Below are positions 42,133 to 53,494 of a DNA stretch of 64,000 bases, one piece after another. Each line of letters opens with the position of its first letter. Position 1 is the first letter of the stretch. The DNA is from Bryoerythrophyllum caledonicum. Lineage: Eukaryota; Streptophyta; Bryopsida; Pottiales; Pottiaceae. The position numbers and the translations under genes were made by a program. The notes below the pieces were generated by a model. The model saw nothing but the letters and a program-made list of their open reading frames with translations, ran no database searches and was not told the origin of the DNA. The DNA lies in contig OZ020525.1 of the NCBI GenBank assembly GCA_963971425.1, forward strand, positions 9,965,560 to 10,029,559. Direction: 5' to 3'.

Positions 42133-42351
42133 GAGTCTACGTAGACAAGATCTAGCCATTAAAAGTGTTAGAGGCGATTAACGATGGGGCTCTCATTGCA
42201 CCCGGCCTATCCTTTGTCTACACGGTCTATTAGTGTCTTTTCTATAGGTCACCTTGATTTTTCTGGACTTGAGAGGTTTTCATGCTCGGTCGTTCATACA
42301 CTTTACGTTAATTGTGTGGTTCGCCGGTGTGCAAGGGGCTTCAGTACGGGC

Positions 42352-42371
42352 GAAGGGGGCAAGTAAAGGGG
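42352..42371 (+). promoter_or_regulatory. Candidate polypurine tract
   Basis: GAAGGGGGCAAGTAAAGGGG lies about 220 bp before the element's 3' end, the position of a plus-strand primer next to a short 3' LTR. The following 220 bp would then be the LTR, but I find no matching 5' copy. Confidence 0.45.
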
Positions 42372-42928
42372 TCCTTGTAGACCAATTACTAAATGTTATG
42401 GTCTGGGTATTTATTTCTTTTTCCCTAGCCTAGGTTGTTGGAGGTTGATAGTTTCTTTTGTGAACTATTGTTTTCATTGTTTACGGAGGCAACGGTGATA
42501 GTATAGTCACCATTGCTCCGAGGTTGCCTCTAATTGTGCGCTCTCACCTGTTGGCACGATGTTATCTTTGCACGATGTGTTTGTGCACGACAAATCGTAG
42601 AAGCTTGTTGCACATTTGAATTATTGTATGTTTTTCTAATTCATGTTTTCATTGACAACTTTGTGCTTCCTGCTTATTGCAACTATATGTGCTTGTGGTC
42701 GTGTATTTGCTATTTTATGATTTTTCATGTAGATTTGGTAGCTGATTTTGTAAAAGAACTCCTCTTTACAACCATTTCTAGTCGCCACTGTAACTCTCTC
42801 ACATCATGTAACTCTCTCACATCAAATTGATCAACAAAATCCTACTCACTTTTGAGGCATGCTAAAATGTCATATGTTCATAGCCGTGGAACGCTGACTC
42901 TGATGCCTAGCTCCTCTGCAAGTCCATT

Positions 42929-43018
42929 TCAAAAAGGCAACAATACAGCCAAAGCAAGCAGTATCACAATGGAGAGGCCTACTTTACTCATGTTTCCTAC
43001 TTCGCTGACATTGTTCAT
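42929..43018 (-). pseudogene. 46-codon membrane peptide ORF, unit D copy, truncated
   Basis: Starts at ATG 43018 as MNNVSEVGNMSKVG, then LSIVILLALAVLLPF. A TGA takes the place of the Trp/Ser codon found in units A-C, removing the acidic tail. Confidence 0.5.
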
Positions 43019-44274
43019 GTAAATCCCGAATTGGGTTATAGAGAGGCAAAGGACATCGTGACGCGAAAGCGACACAAGGGAACAACCGATGAGGCCCAAC
43101 CGACAAATGGTAGAAACGGCAAGAAAGGGGCACAAAATCCACAGGCTAAGAGGGAGAGGGAGATTCACAAAGAAAAGCCAAAGTCAAGAGAAAGTCTTTG
43201 CCAAGAGAACTATCTTCCCCGCAAGAAAGAAGCCCAGAGAAAGTCTAAGCGAAAGAAAAATAAAAACCACAGTAATTAGGTTCAATAGAAAAGAGAGAGC
43301 CACAGGCGAGAGCCGCCACGGAGGACAAATTAGCATTCAGATTATAAGCCAGGGAATCGGAAGTGAAGACAATGGTATCTAATCGTGGAGAGAGAACCTG
43401 GGAGGACAAAACAACCACGAGGGGTTTCTAGAGAGAGCACACCAGCCGCTCATTGAGAGAGACCGAGGGAGGGTTGAGGGACCAAAGATCCTAGCCATCT
43501 TGAAACACGGGGAGGGAGTGCTTCTACCTTCATAGTTTTGCAGCCAGAAATCATTTTAAGCCTCGAGATCTTTAGGAGAGTGAATTTGTCAAATAGGCCC
43601 GAGAGAGACTTGGGGTGAAGTTGGGGAGATCGGAAGAGGTATAGCAGAAGGCCATTGTGGAGGTCTTCCATGATCCTTTCAAGAACTTTGTCCGTTGTGA
43701 TATCTTGACTCACCAGAGGGACTTGCAAGTCACGGAGAAAAAAGGTAGGGGACAACTCAAGGGCACTACTTGGAGAGCCTTGTGAGTCTGTAGAAGGCGG
43801 ACGAGGTTGGGAGTGTTGGTTACAAAAACTCTTCAACTTGTTGGCGAGGTCCAGGTAAGAAACTTGCAATGGGATACGAGGTTCCAATGAACCTCGTTTA
43901 AGCGAGAACAAAAGAACTCCTCCCTTGCTCCAAGTAGAGAGGAAGATTGCATGTTTTTCATGTTGATTGTCAGATTTGGCACCCAACATCCATTTGGTTA
44001 GCTTCTACCCTAAATCCATCTCAGCATCAACGATCACTAGGCATGCACAAGAGAGCGCCAAACCAACATGAAATTCACCACTGCGCAAATTATATGCGCA
44101 TTTTTCATATCAAATGAACCATGTGAGGCACCTTCAAAGAATTTTCCTAGGAATTTTGTCCACCGTTGAAGGACATTTCCATACTTCCAGGAGACCTAGC
44201 CCCCCGTGCTGCTAACCAAGAGCTCCGGGAAGAGAAGGAAGACTTGATAAGGCCTCTACCAGCCTCTGATGTTA

Positions 44275-45690
44275 GGCTGAAGACTTGAAATTGTACAAAT
44301 AACGTTCACCTTGTCCCATACTCCTTGGACAAAGGGGCATAAGGGAAAGTATCATCTAGCGTCTCCCACTCGGCGAGATTGCACAAATTGCAGAGGCTTG
44401 AGTATTCAAGGTCTAGACGTCTAGGATGTAAGAGTTAAAACAAATGTTGTAACAAAGAGTTCTTCAATGGAGGGGGTGGATTTCTTGAATCCTAGCCAAA
44501 CATCCAACGTGACCGCCCAGATCTCATGCCAAAGTAGGCTCCTTTGATGGCAGACTTTCCTACCTTTGAAAAGCCATTCCTCGTCTTCAGGCCAACACCC
44601 CCCTTGCAAAAGCTTTAACTACGTGACCTTGTGTTGGAAAAACACTTTCTAGGGCTTGGACCTAGGTTCCATCCCCCTTGTAACCATCTTGGCCATGAGA
44701 GCAGATGCTTAAGCATCGGATCTAGGATCTTAATGCCTCTATGGGATGTTGAGAGAGTTGCCAAAGCCAGGCAACCCTAGCACAAGGATTGCCCTCCTCC
44801 TTCCCGGTCCAAATATAATTGCAAACCATCGTGCAAACCTTAGCAAGAACGCTTCAAGGCAGTTCTGCAACACTAGCAATGTACCAATTAGATGCAAAGA
44901 TGGCGTGGTTTGCGACAAGGATCTTAGCTGCCATCGGAAGAGGTTTATTTTGTTGGATGCTCATTTTCAATGGACTTGGGAAAGCACCTTAGCATTCTTG
45001 TCCTGCTGATTCATGTTGAACTTGAGCAAGAACCCAGGACTCATGCCCGAAAAGCCCTGAGGCACCCAATGAGGGCCCTTGACTTCTCCCCTACTCTAAG
45101 TCTTGGGTTGAAAGGAGCCCAAATGGTAGCACTTTTGCTCTACTTGACGAAGAAGCATGTACCCCTCAGAAGATTTGGAGGACTTTGAAAGCTTTGTCGA
45201 GGTTCTCTGGTGTGCCCTAGAGATACAAGCTAGAATTGTTGGCAAAGAGAGATTGAATCCTTAGCTGCTTTCCATATGGCATAACAAGGCCCTCGAAATC
45301 ATAGCGAGGGTTGTTGAATACGTGAGGAAGCACATCGGCAATGAATAAGTAGAGTATCGGAGACATAGGGCATCCCTACTGTATTCTTCTTTCCATTTGG
45401 AATTCTTGACCGACCTTGCCATTCACCGAGATCAAAGATTGCGCGTCCTTGTAAAACGTCGCTACCCACCAAATCCATATTTCTGAGAAGCCCATTTCTC
45501 GCATGGTCTCTTGTAGGAAAGTCTACTTCACCTTGTCGTAAGCCTTTTCAAAGACGATGGCAAGGATAACGAGGTCCTAGTTCGAAGATTTGGCCCATTC
45601 CATTGATTTGTAAGCGGGAAAAACATTGTCTAATATGTGACGACTATTAACAAAACCCGTCTGAGACGTGTTGATCCATTCTACTTCATT
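44275..45690 (-). pseudogene. Decayed LINE reverse transcriptase, unit D
   Basis: Nucleotide sequence closely parallels 14272-15730 in unit B, including the zinc-binding RT end (44609-44421) and the RT palm region near 45500-45690. No long frame is left. The lower part 43019-44274 is the same LINE-derived insertion without recognisable domain; a minus ORF at 43989-43450 is shared in pieces with A and B. Confidence 0.7.
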
Positions 45691-46969
45691 CACTCACGAT
45701 TCCTACTTTGCTGACATCGTTTAAGCACAGCTTCTTTGGCGCTCTATGCATAAAAGTGTCAACACTGTAGGTTCATCACATGCTTCCTATGCTTCCTTTA
45801 TATATCATTTACTTCACCACATTATCAGTTTTGTTGTCGATTACTTCACGCTTCATTGATGTCTTCCTTTTCATTTCTCAACATCATCAACAAAAGCGTT
45901 TCAGGCTCCTCTCCCTTTGTTTTCTTGCTTCGAGTGCAAGGGGTGAAACAAGCCACACATGAAGTGGATGACACAACTCCCAAAAGGGGATTACTCTTTC
46001 ACATCAAAGCAGGGCATGAGGAGGATGACATGACTCAGACACGAGGTTTACTCTTTCACTAAGAGTCATATCTATACAAGTCATGTGGTTTTTCAACAAC
46101 GTGCATACACATCACACCATAAAGGAGGCAGTAAAAGTGAGTTTCCATACGGACCTCCACACCACAACATCGTTGAATGAAAACTGCTAAAGCTTCTATC
46201 GCACCTCTACTAGACACCCACAAAACACACCCTTACCAGATTAAAGTGACTCGGTGGAGGACCGATTTGGAGATTGGCCAATTTTTGCTGAATTCCAAAC
46301 ATGGTTAGGGTTTTGCAATTTGGTATGAATCATGGTACGAGTTTCTCATAAAGGAACCATTAGAAAATTGGGTAGTAGTAAGATAGAGGCATCCAATTCC
46401 AATTGGCCACCGAATTCTGATCAATAAAGTATGCATGGCATGGTGCATGAAAATGGTAAATGTATGAAATGGTGCATGAAGTGACCCGGAACCGATAACT
46501 CAAAATCTAAAAACACTAGTCATTATCGGCATTGGATCATGAAGTGTGCAATTTTGGGTTGCTCCACCTCAATTGATCTCTCATTGGTGGCCTTGCCTCA
46601 AAAGTCGAGTAAGGCCGATTAGCATTGGGTACCCTCCATGAGTTAGTTTCCCATGGTATGTCTTCTCTCTTTTACTCACTCTCACTTTTGGCATTGGGCA
46701 AAGGAGGGCACCAAATCTCACCTACTCTACGGTTTGATTATGGGCTTCGGTGGTTTTTGGATTTTTTAATTCAATATCAATTGCAAATCTTTTTTATTAA
46801 ATTTGAAAAAGTTTGTTGAGTTTCATTCCTAATTCCGCATCTTTCTACATAAATGTGTATGTTACACTATGTCAATGGAGTCCCGAAATGGCTTAAGTGA
46901 TCGGAATTGGGTGCCTCTACCTTAATGCGCTCCAGTCGAGCTCAAGATCTTATTGCGGTTTGGTGTTGA

Positions 46970-47560
46970 GCATAGGTAGGGTTTCTTTTGCAGTTCTAAT
47001 CATGCTATTTCAGAATAGATCATGGCTAGGGTTTCTTCTGGATTACTCATTTCGAGATTGGCAAGTCTTGTATATTTCAGGGAACCCTGGAGGACAAGGA
47101 TGAACATTATTTCATCCTCCCTTCTGCGATCTATTGTTGGTCACGCCAACTTGGAGAATAATAGGGTTTCGACCTCCGACTTCGAGAAAACAAGGGGTTA
47201 GTAGTCCGAGTTGGTGTTGCTTTGGGTCCCTCCGGGAGAGGAGGGGGAGGGCTGCGCCGGCCAAGGAAGTAGTGCAAGACCAAGGCGACGCTCGCGAGTC
47301 CGGGTAGCAAGCTACCGAATGGACCCGCACCCGAGAAAAATTAGATTAATATCATGAGGGACGATGTCCCTCGTATCAGATATTAAACTGATAAGAACAA
47401 ATACTACACTTGATCTTAGCCAAAAGGCCGAGAAAGGTATGCCTCTCCTCTCTCACCCGCCCGCTCTTCTACTCCCAACTTCGCCTCCCCTCCACAATGC
47501 TTATGGGTCAAACCACCAACAAGCATCTCACCCACTCCTGCTTCCTGCACTTTTCTGTGA
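46970..47560. repeat. Truncated U2 unit E, right end of the array
   Basis: A type-2 flank and a complete U2 gene are followed by about 120 bp of promoter side. At about 47560 (after CTGCACTTTTCTGTGAGAG) the match to the other units ends. To the right nothing is shared with the array. Confidence 0.85.
47249..47440 (-). ncRNA. U2: U2 spliceosomal snRNA, unit E copy
   Basis: 192 nt with intact ends. It has one change: GTAGTATTTGTTC where the other copies have GTAGTATCTGTTC, just 3' of the branch-point-pairing GUAGUA. The pairing bases themselves are unchanged. The promoter side is kept to roughly -120, including a GACCCATA-like element at -62 to -69. Activity uncertain. Confidence 0.9.
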
Positions 47561-48324
47561 GAGCAGGACTGTAACCCTCAGAGTCTTTCAGCAAACCAGC
47601 TTCAGCTGAAAATGTGGCTGTTGGAGGTGCAGCAACACAATGGGTAGATTTGGAGCATATTACCTAGTAAGAAATCTTGTAATACTGAACACCTTGGCGT
47701 TATTGATGTGATATCGTCCAAGACGAGCATTGATCTGAGGTGGAATTTTGAGAATTAAACTCCAATGTGAAACCTTCACATGGTAAAATCATGATCAATT
47801 ATCTCTTCATGAAAATCCACACCCTCGAGACTAATAGGCGCAGGTTTCAACCATCCAGACCAATTGATGAAAGCTTCTTTTTGAATCATGGGATGGGTGT
47901 AAATTAGAGCGCTCCATATTATTGTGAAACCACTCTTTTCCACTTCGATCCGCTTCCATCAGGTAATCCCCTAACTCTGAACTCTTTAACAGATGATCGT
48001 TGCTTAATGCGAATGGTTTGTAGAGGAATTTCTTTTTCTTTTCCAAAGTTAACACTTTAGTCATTTTCAGTGAGAAAGAGAGGTTTCAATTTACTGTACA
48101 GTCAATCAAGATTAAGAGCATGGCCACTTCAACCCGGTCACCGTACAAGTGGCTTGAGCGGATTTGCAGCCCGGCTAGTGGGCTCACGGGGACGCACATA
48201 GTCACAAATATATAGACAACTTTCACCTCGCACAAATAGACAGACAATTTTCTCCGCACACTTTGAACCGTCGGCAAGAACTTTCACCGCACAGAAGGGA
48301 AAAGGAAGTGGTTTATTTTCATAA
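47561..48324. other. Junction region right of the array
   Basis: Single-copy sequence. A possible terminal exon follows TTTCAG at about 47592 on the plus strand (frame PASAENVAVGGAATQWVDLE, ending DLEHIT and stop near 47664), but no partner exon is visible. Otherwise no gene seen. Confidence 0.25.
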
Positions 48325-48861
48325 ATGCGGCCAGTAGCCTTGAAGCGGGCAACCAGCCGCAAGCCGTTGCAATCCCGGCAGCGGAGTGGGCGAAGGGCAA
48401 CGTTAAGGCCCATTTGGTGCCATTGCACAGCTGTTTATGCGGTCGGTGGGGTGAGCATGCGGGGAAGCTCTTATGTCGTTCACCAAATCTGCAAACCGGT
48501 GGGGGTGTCCTATTATTTCACTCTGATTACAAGACAAGTCATTGCAGTTTCATCGACCCCAAATTTTATTCGCCATTTTGGAGTTGGTGTTGTTGACAAA
48601 ACGACAAAGACAACAATCTCTGAGCTCTTTTGTGGTTGTAAGGACCAACGTTGTGAGTTGAATAAGGCCAGACAAGGAGCCACAACTCTTGAGGTTTGGA
48701 AACTCTCTCAACCACAACACCAAATTGTTTATCATCCATTTTTACATCTATTTAGTCACTTTGCTAGCTTTCAACAATCTACGGGATTGCTCTTACCATT
48801 ACCCTTTCTTGATGAGGATGGATTTTTTACTTGGTCTATATATCCAGAGTTTGCATGTTGA
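48325..48861 (+). CDS. Hypothetical ORF, 178 codons
   Basis: An ATG-initiated open frame in a locally less AT-rich patch. It contains SYYFTLITRQVIAVSS, CGCKDQRCELN and a Phe/Leu-rich end. No domain, signal or relative recognised, and a reverse-strand ORF overlaps it. It may be chance. Confidence 0.2.
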   Translation: MRPVALKRATSRKPLQSRQRSGRRATLRPIWCHCTAVYAVGGVSMRGSSYVVHQICKPVGVSYYFTLITRQVIAVSSTPNFIRHFGVGVVDKTTKTTISELFCGCKDQRCELNKARQGATTLEVWKLSQPQHQIVYHPFLHLFSHFASFQQSTGLLLPLPFLDEDGFFTWSIYPEFAC

Positions 48862-51800
48862 GGATTTTCAATACGGCCTAAACATCGTAGGCTCGTTGTA
48901 AGAGATTATTTTACACATTTGTATTCCAAGGTTTTTGTGGAGACAATTGGGTTTTTGGCCATCAAATATGCATTTAATTAAGGTTCAGCGCAAGTGCACA
49001 AATATGGAGGAGGTGTAGAGACATGCAATGCACGTTACAAGATGTGATTCCCTTCTTTTTCTCTTTGTTATTCCCTAGATTTTCAGTTGAAGAAACCAAC
49101 GGTGATGATTTTCTTTTTGTAATTTTTGTGGAGTTTGGGATTTATAATCTTTAATTTTTAATTTGAGGTTAATTTTGGTTCGGGCTGCATTTTCATGCAT
49201 CTAGTTTTGACTCATTTTGATCTTATAGTTAATGGTTTGCAATTAATTTTTGGTATCACCCAATGGTCTGCATCTTTGAGGTTGCAATGAGTTCTGAAGA
49301 CTCATGCAGTCTTTCAAATATGCATGTTTGTACATTTAAAATTTACAAAAATTATAAAATATTACCACAATATCAATTATACTATTATCAAATTATAAAA
49401 ACTAGATTCAATAGATATTGGCCCAACTAATTTGAACACATGTATAAACTATGGTTATGCTCGTTGGCATGCATTAACGTTATTCAGCATGCACTCATTT
49501 TTTTTGCTCAAAACTACTTAGCTTGTACGTAATCCATGGCATGTAGAGAAGTATTTGTCGATTCCATTATTAATCGGACGCTAGCCTCAACGTCCTCTAA
49601 AATGTAAATCTACATGATCTTGATATTATATTGGTGTGTGTAATAGTGGTAGTATGTTTAGATTGCGCTACGTAATCTATGACACTTAACAATCAAAGAG
49701 AGAAGTTTTTAATTTATGTAGAGAAAATTAATAGATAATAGTTTTTATAATTATATATATGTATATATATATATATGTATTTATGTATGTAATCATTTTT
49801 AAAAATAAACTTTTATCATATGATGGAGGTTCATTATTCACGTTGCCAAAATGACAGGTTGATGGTAATATTCAAGAAAGGATTTTATAGAAATGCCCTA
49901 TAAATCATTTCCGCATCTTTTAGGAAAAATTGTGAAATGAAATAAACAACTAGAATATTGTCTTGGTGAATTAGTATAACTTTTTTGATTTGTTGCAAGA
50001 AAAGGGTAATAAATTAATCATTTACTAATCGATTAATAAAATTCAAAGAAAAACATTAGTTTTTGTTTTTTTTTCAAATGAGGTTTATTGCAATAAAAGA
50101 TGTTCGCACTTGGTTAAAGAACACGTGATTTTTTTGTTAATTATTTTTGTTACTTTTAGACATGTTTATATTTAATTTATAATTTTTTTGAGATTTTAAG
50201 AACAACTAATTGTAATTTATTGATTTTTTAAATATATGTCCAAATCTATAACAAACGGAATTTTTAATCACAAAATTTTCTACAGGTTTGCAAAAAATCT
50301 TATCTACACACATTACGATTTTCAGTAATGAATTTCACCTGAATAGTCACAATAATTCTTGTAGTTATTGCATTTGGCTCTGAGATTTAAAAGGAGTATT
50401 GATTGGCCAATGCAAATGAGGGTTTTAATTACATCGGTGGCAAATATGTATATTTTATTTGTAAATTTTGGAATTTCATACGGAGAAGTAGATATGATGT
50501 CGTATGAATAAAACGACTTTTATGCAGCTTTCATATCGGAAGTTGTTTCTAAATCTATTAGAATAGGTACAAGTGTTTAGATTAGTTAGAATTTAATACA
50601 AAAAACTAGGAATTTAGTCATCTAAAAAAAATCAATGTCAACTCCAACTCCAAAAACAAAATTTGAACACGATCTACATTTAGTATCATAATTTAGTCAA
50701 TGTTTGAACACAATGACAAGTTACTTGATTGGCAAATAGAAATATAGTTAAATTTCACAATATAGAATAAATATCATTGTAAATTTAACTTAGTACTTTA
50801 AAAAAATCATTTTTGATCAACAAAATTTTCTAAATACATTAAATTAATATTCAGTTTTAAATACAATAGCAAGTAATACAAATTTATCAGAACTAAAATT
50901 AGAATAGAAGTTTTGAAAATAAATTCACAAAAATAAAAATAAAAATGACATATATATATATATATATAAAGAAATAGCAAAAGACATGGAAAAAAACCTA
51001 CATGCTATTCAATCAAGTGCAAACATCTCTTCATTAGGATACGCCTTCATGCCCATGATGATAACTAGTTATTATTTCAAATTGTATAAATTAGTTTTTA
51101 AATGATTATTTCTATTTCTATTTCTAGCATCAAATCAATCAACTAGATTAAATCATTGAGCTAATATCCTTTGTGTCCTATCCTAAATAACAATCTATCT
51201 TTAAAGATGCTAAGATAATTTATAGGAGATTTTTCCAAAAATTTCCTATGAATATTATCTTCCACCCATTTTTGGTAACAATAATAATAAACCTGCATGA
51301 CACAATATAGAATAATTTGAAACAATATTATTATTGTTTTTTAATCTAATATGGCAAAAAAAAAATTAATAAATAAAAAACAAAATAAATACATATCTAT
51401 ATCTATATATATACATTTAAAACAAATACATATCTATATCTATATATGTATATATTTAAAACAAATACATATCTATATCTATATATATACATTTAAAACA
51501 AATACATACCTATTTTTTTTTTGCATAACATTTCAAAACGTTTCTCTTTTGAATAAAGTGTCATGGACTACGTCATTCAACCCTAGCATAATACCAATCT
51601 ACACACCACCGTGAAATTAGGATCATGTTAATTTAGATTTAGGAGGACATTGAGGCTAGCTTCCAATAATTAAAGTGTTGATAACGAATCCTATACGTGT
51701 TCTAGAAAAATATTTGAATAGCTTGTTTTTTAAATGAAATAAATAAAAAGAAAGTAAAATATGATGTATACTAACATTAACACTAATATTTAGGTATTTT

Positions 51801-53494
51801 TCAAATACTAATAAATTGAAAATGATTCCAAAAAATATATAAATATTAATTATCATAAAAAACAATTTACCATATTTTTGTGTTCTTAGGTACAAAATCT
51901 TTCATTCTTTTCATTCATTTTTTAAAATTTTGTTTTTTTGCTCACTTGATATGTTGCTATGTTAAATCAATGAAGACTTGCAAACTCATGCCCCCTCTAG
52001 AATCTGGTTGTTTAATAGACTCAAATATGGTTCTATGCAGGGCACATTTTAAACTATAGAAACTGGATGCTGAGATAGATGTCTCTGCCACCTAATCACA
52101 ACCCTCCTTGACAATTTCTCATCAAAACCACGTCACAACTATGTATTGTAGTACAAAGAGGGGGAAAGCAAACTTAGAGTTAAATTTCTATATTAAACTA
52201 TAAGATCTTGAACTCTGCTAATAGGAAATGATGATGTGCATAAAGTACACAAGTTAGCCATACAATATAGAAAACTATAGTATTTGAATTGATGAACAAT
52301 CTTTTCTTGTCTATGCAGTAAAAAGACTAGCAAACTTTGACTTTTGTTGGTGTTAACCTATGCATTACAGAAGATATGATTTTTATATTGTAATGGTATA
52401 TATGATGTTAGTTTGTTGTACATCAATTTTTAGAGGTAAATAAGGGATGTGGAGTCAACTTCCTTTAGAAAAGCATCTTTTATAACAACAATTTCATTAT
52501 AAAAGGCGGCTTGGTTCAAGAACAAATTTTTGCTCATTAAAACAACCATTTGCTATTACAACCTCATTCATCATCAACTCCCTTCTCTAGGCCTTTGCTT
52601 TCTATGCACTTCCATGTTGTCATCACTCCCATGAAAGTAAAAAAGTCATCACCATTCATCCAATACTCCCACATTACAACCTTCACCCACCCCTTCCATT
52701 ATAACAACCGCCCATTATAGCAATCTTTGTATATAGCAAACATAACCAACAAGGTTGTTGTTAAGGGAGTTGACTATAGAATATTTTCAAACACTGTAGA
52801 AGGATAGAGCTTGGAAATTGTATAGACACTTGAAAGATTTGTGAACTCAATGAATGAAAATCCAAAGAGTTAAAGCTATAGGATGAAAATCCAAAGAGTT
52901 AAAAAAGAAGGTTGATACTACATCTTTAGTAGAAAACATAAAAATCAATAAATATTATTATTTTTAGTTTTTCTATAGAATAGAAGTATTTTGTATCCTA
53001 TCTAAAATGATTTGAATATGTTTGGCATGTTTTAAAAATAGAATGTTTACATTAAAGACAAGATTTTTAGAATATCTTAATCATAATTAGAAAACGGTTT
53101 GTAAGAAGAATCCTAATGCTAATAAAAGCTTATAGCATATACTTTTCAATTGCAAGAGGTCAACTAAATTGCATTTAGTATGGTTTTTTTCTAAAGATTA
53201 GGTTTGAAAAAAAATCATATACCCACAAAGATACTACCATGGTGCAAGAAGAAGAACTCCGGGCTCCAAAAGAGGCTCGCGTGAATAAAGGTTTGTTCGT
53301 TCCACCACAAAAACAATGCCCATCAGACATATTTTTAGTAGTATGGAACTACTTCCCACTCGAGAGGGTAGATACTACAGGATAAAAAGCTCAAAGAGAA
53401 TTTTTGCTTTGTTTGGTTGTAATGACGGGGTATATTAGTATTAAAGATATTACATTTGGTGCAACTAGTTCATGTAATTATTATTGTATCTTAT
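48862..53494. other. AT-rich non-coding stretch
   Basis: No coding region supported. It contains AT microsatellites near 49752-49790 and 50950-50968 and a tandem repeat at 51384-51510. Confidence 0.6.
51384..51510. repeat. Three-copy 44-46-bp AT-rich tandem repeat
   Basis: The unit contains ATATCTATATCTATATA followed by CATTTAAAACAAATACAT and occurs three times in a row. The small ORF over it is low-complexity. Confidence 0.8.

Larger units (their letters stand above)
31499..42592 (+). mobile_element. Ty3/gypsy-type retroelement with DNA methyltransferase and PHD finger
   Basis: 11.1 kb with TG...CA ends and the 4-bp direct repeat AATC on both sides (31495-31498, 42593-42596). The empty site in unit B reads AAAGAATCGTACATGC. 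Order: leader with captured HEMA fragment and tandem repeats, a small ORF, Gag, protease, C5 methyltransferase, RT, RNase H, integrase, PHD finger, polypurine tract. The RT-RNase H-integrase order is Ty3/gypsy. I could not find a pair of LTRs by eye. The copy is broken by at least three stops and two frameshifts. Related methyltransferase-carrying elements are known from Symbiodinium and the charophyte Klebsormidium. Confidence 0.85.
30071..42790 (+). mobile_element. Decayed Tc1-like element, unit D copy, split by a retroelement
   Basis: Left end GAGTGGCGACCA (first base changed from C), right end GTCGCCACTG, TA on both sides (30069-30070, 42791-42792). Without the nested element it is about 1.6 kb. 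The transposase is broken; pieces at 30760-31385 include SDESKFNLFG-, HDNDPKHTAHYVV- and DLNPIKHLWNEV-like stretches, with Lys replacing the catalytic Glu region (PIKHLW). It ends RALDVYQTKGGYTRW. The copy is orthologous to the one at 10596-12569. Confidence 0.87.
28610..46969. repeat. U2 tandem unit D (type-2 flank)
   Basis: 18360 bp, the longest unit because a Tc1-like copy (30071-42790) contains an 11.1-kb retroelement. Without these the unit is about 5.6 kb. Order: U2 gene, conserved upstream region (29086-30070), Tc1 copy, broken 46-codon ORF, LINE-derived segment (43019-45690) and spacer to 46969. It shares type-2 flanks and the Tc1 insertion site with unit B. Confidence 0.85.

Noticed and set aside
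48138-48428. Minus-strand ORF of 96 codons
   Set aside because: Overlaps the plus-strand hypothetical ORF; no recognisable feature supports it.
51351-51614. ORF of 87 codons
   Set aside because: Low-complexity translation of an ATATCT tandem repeat.
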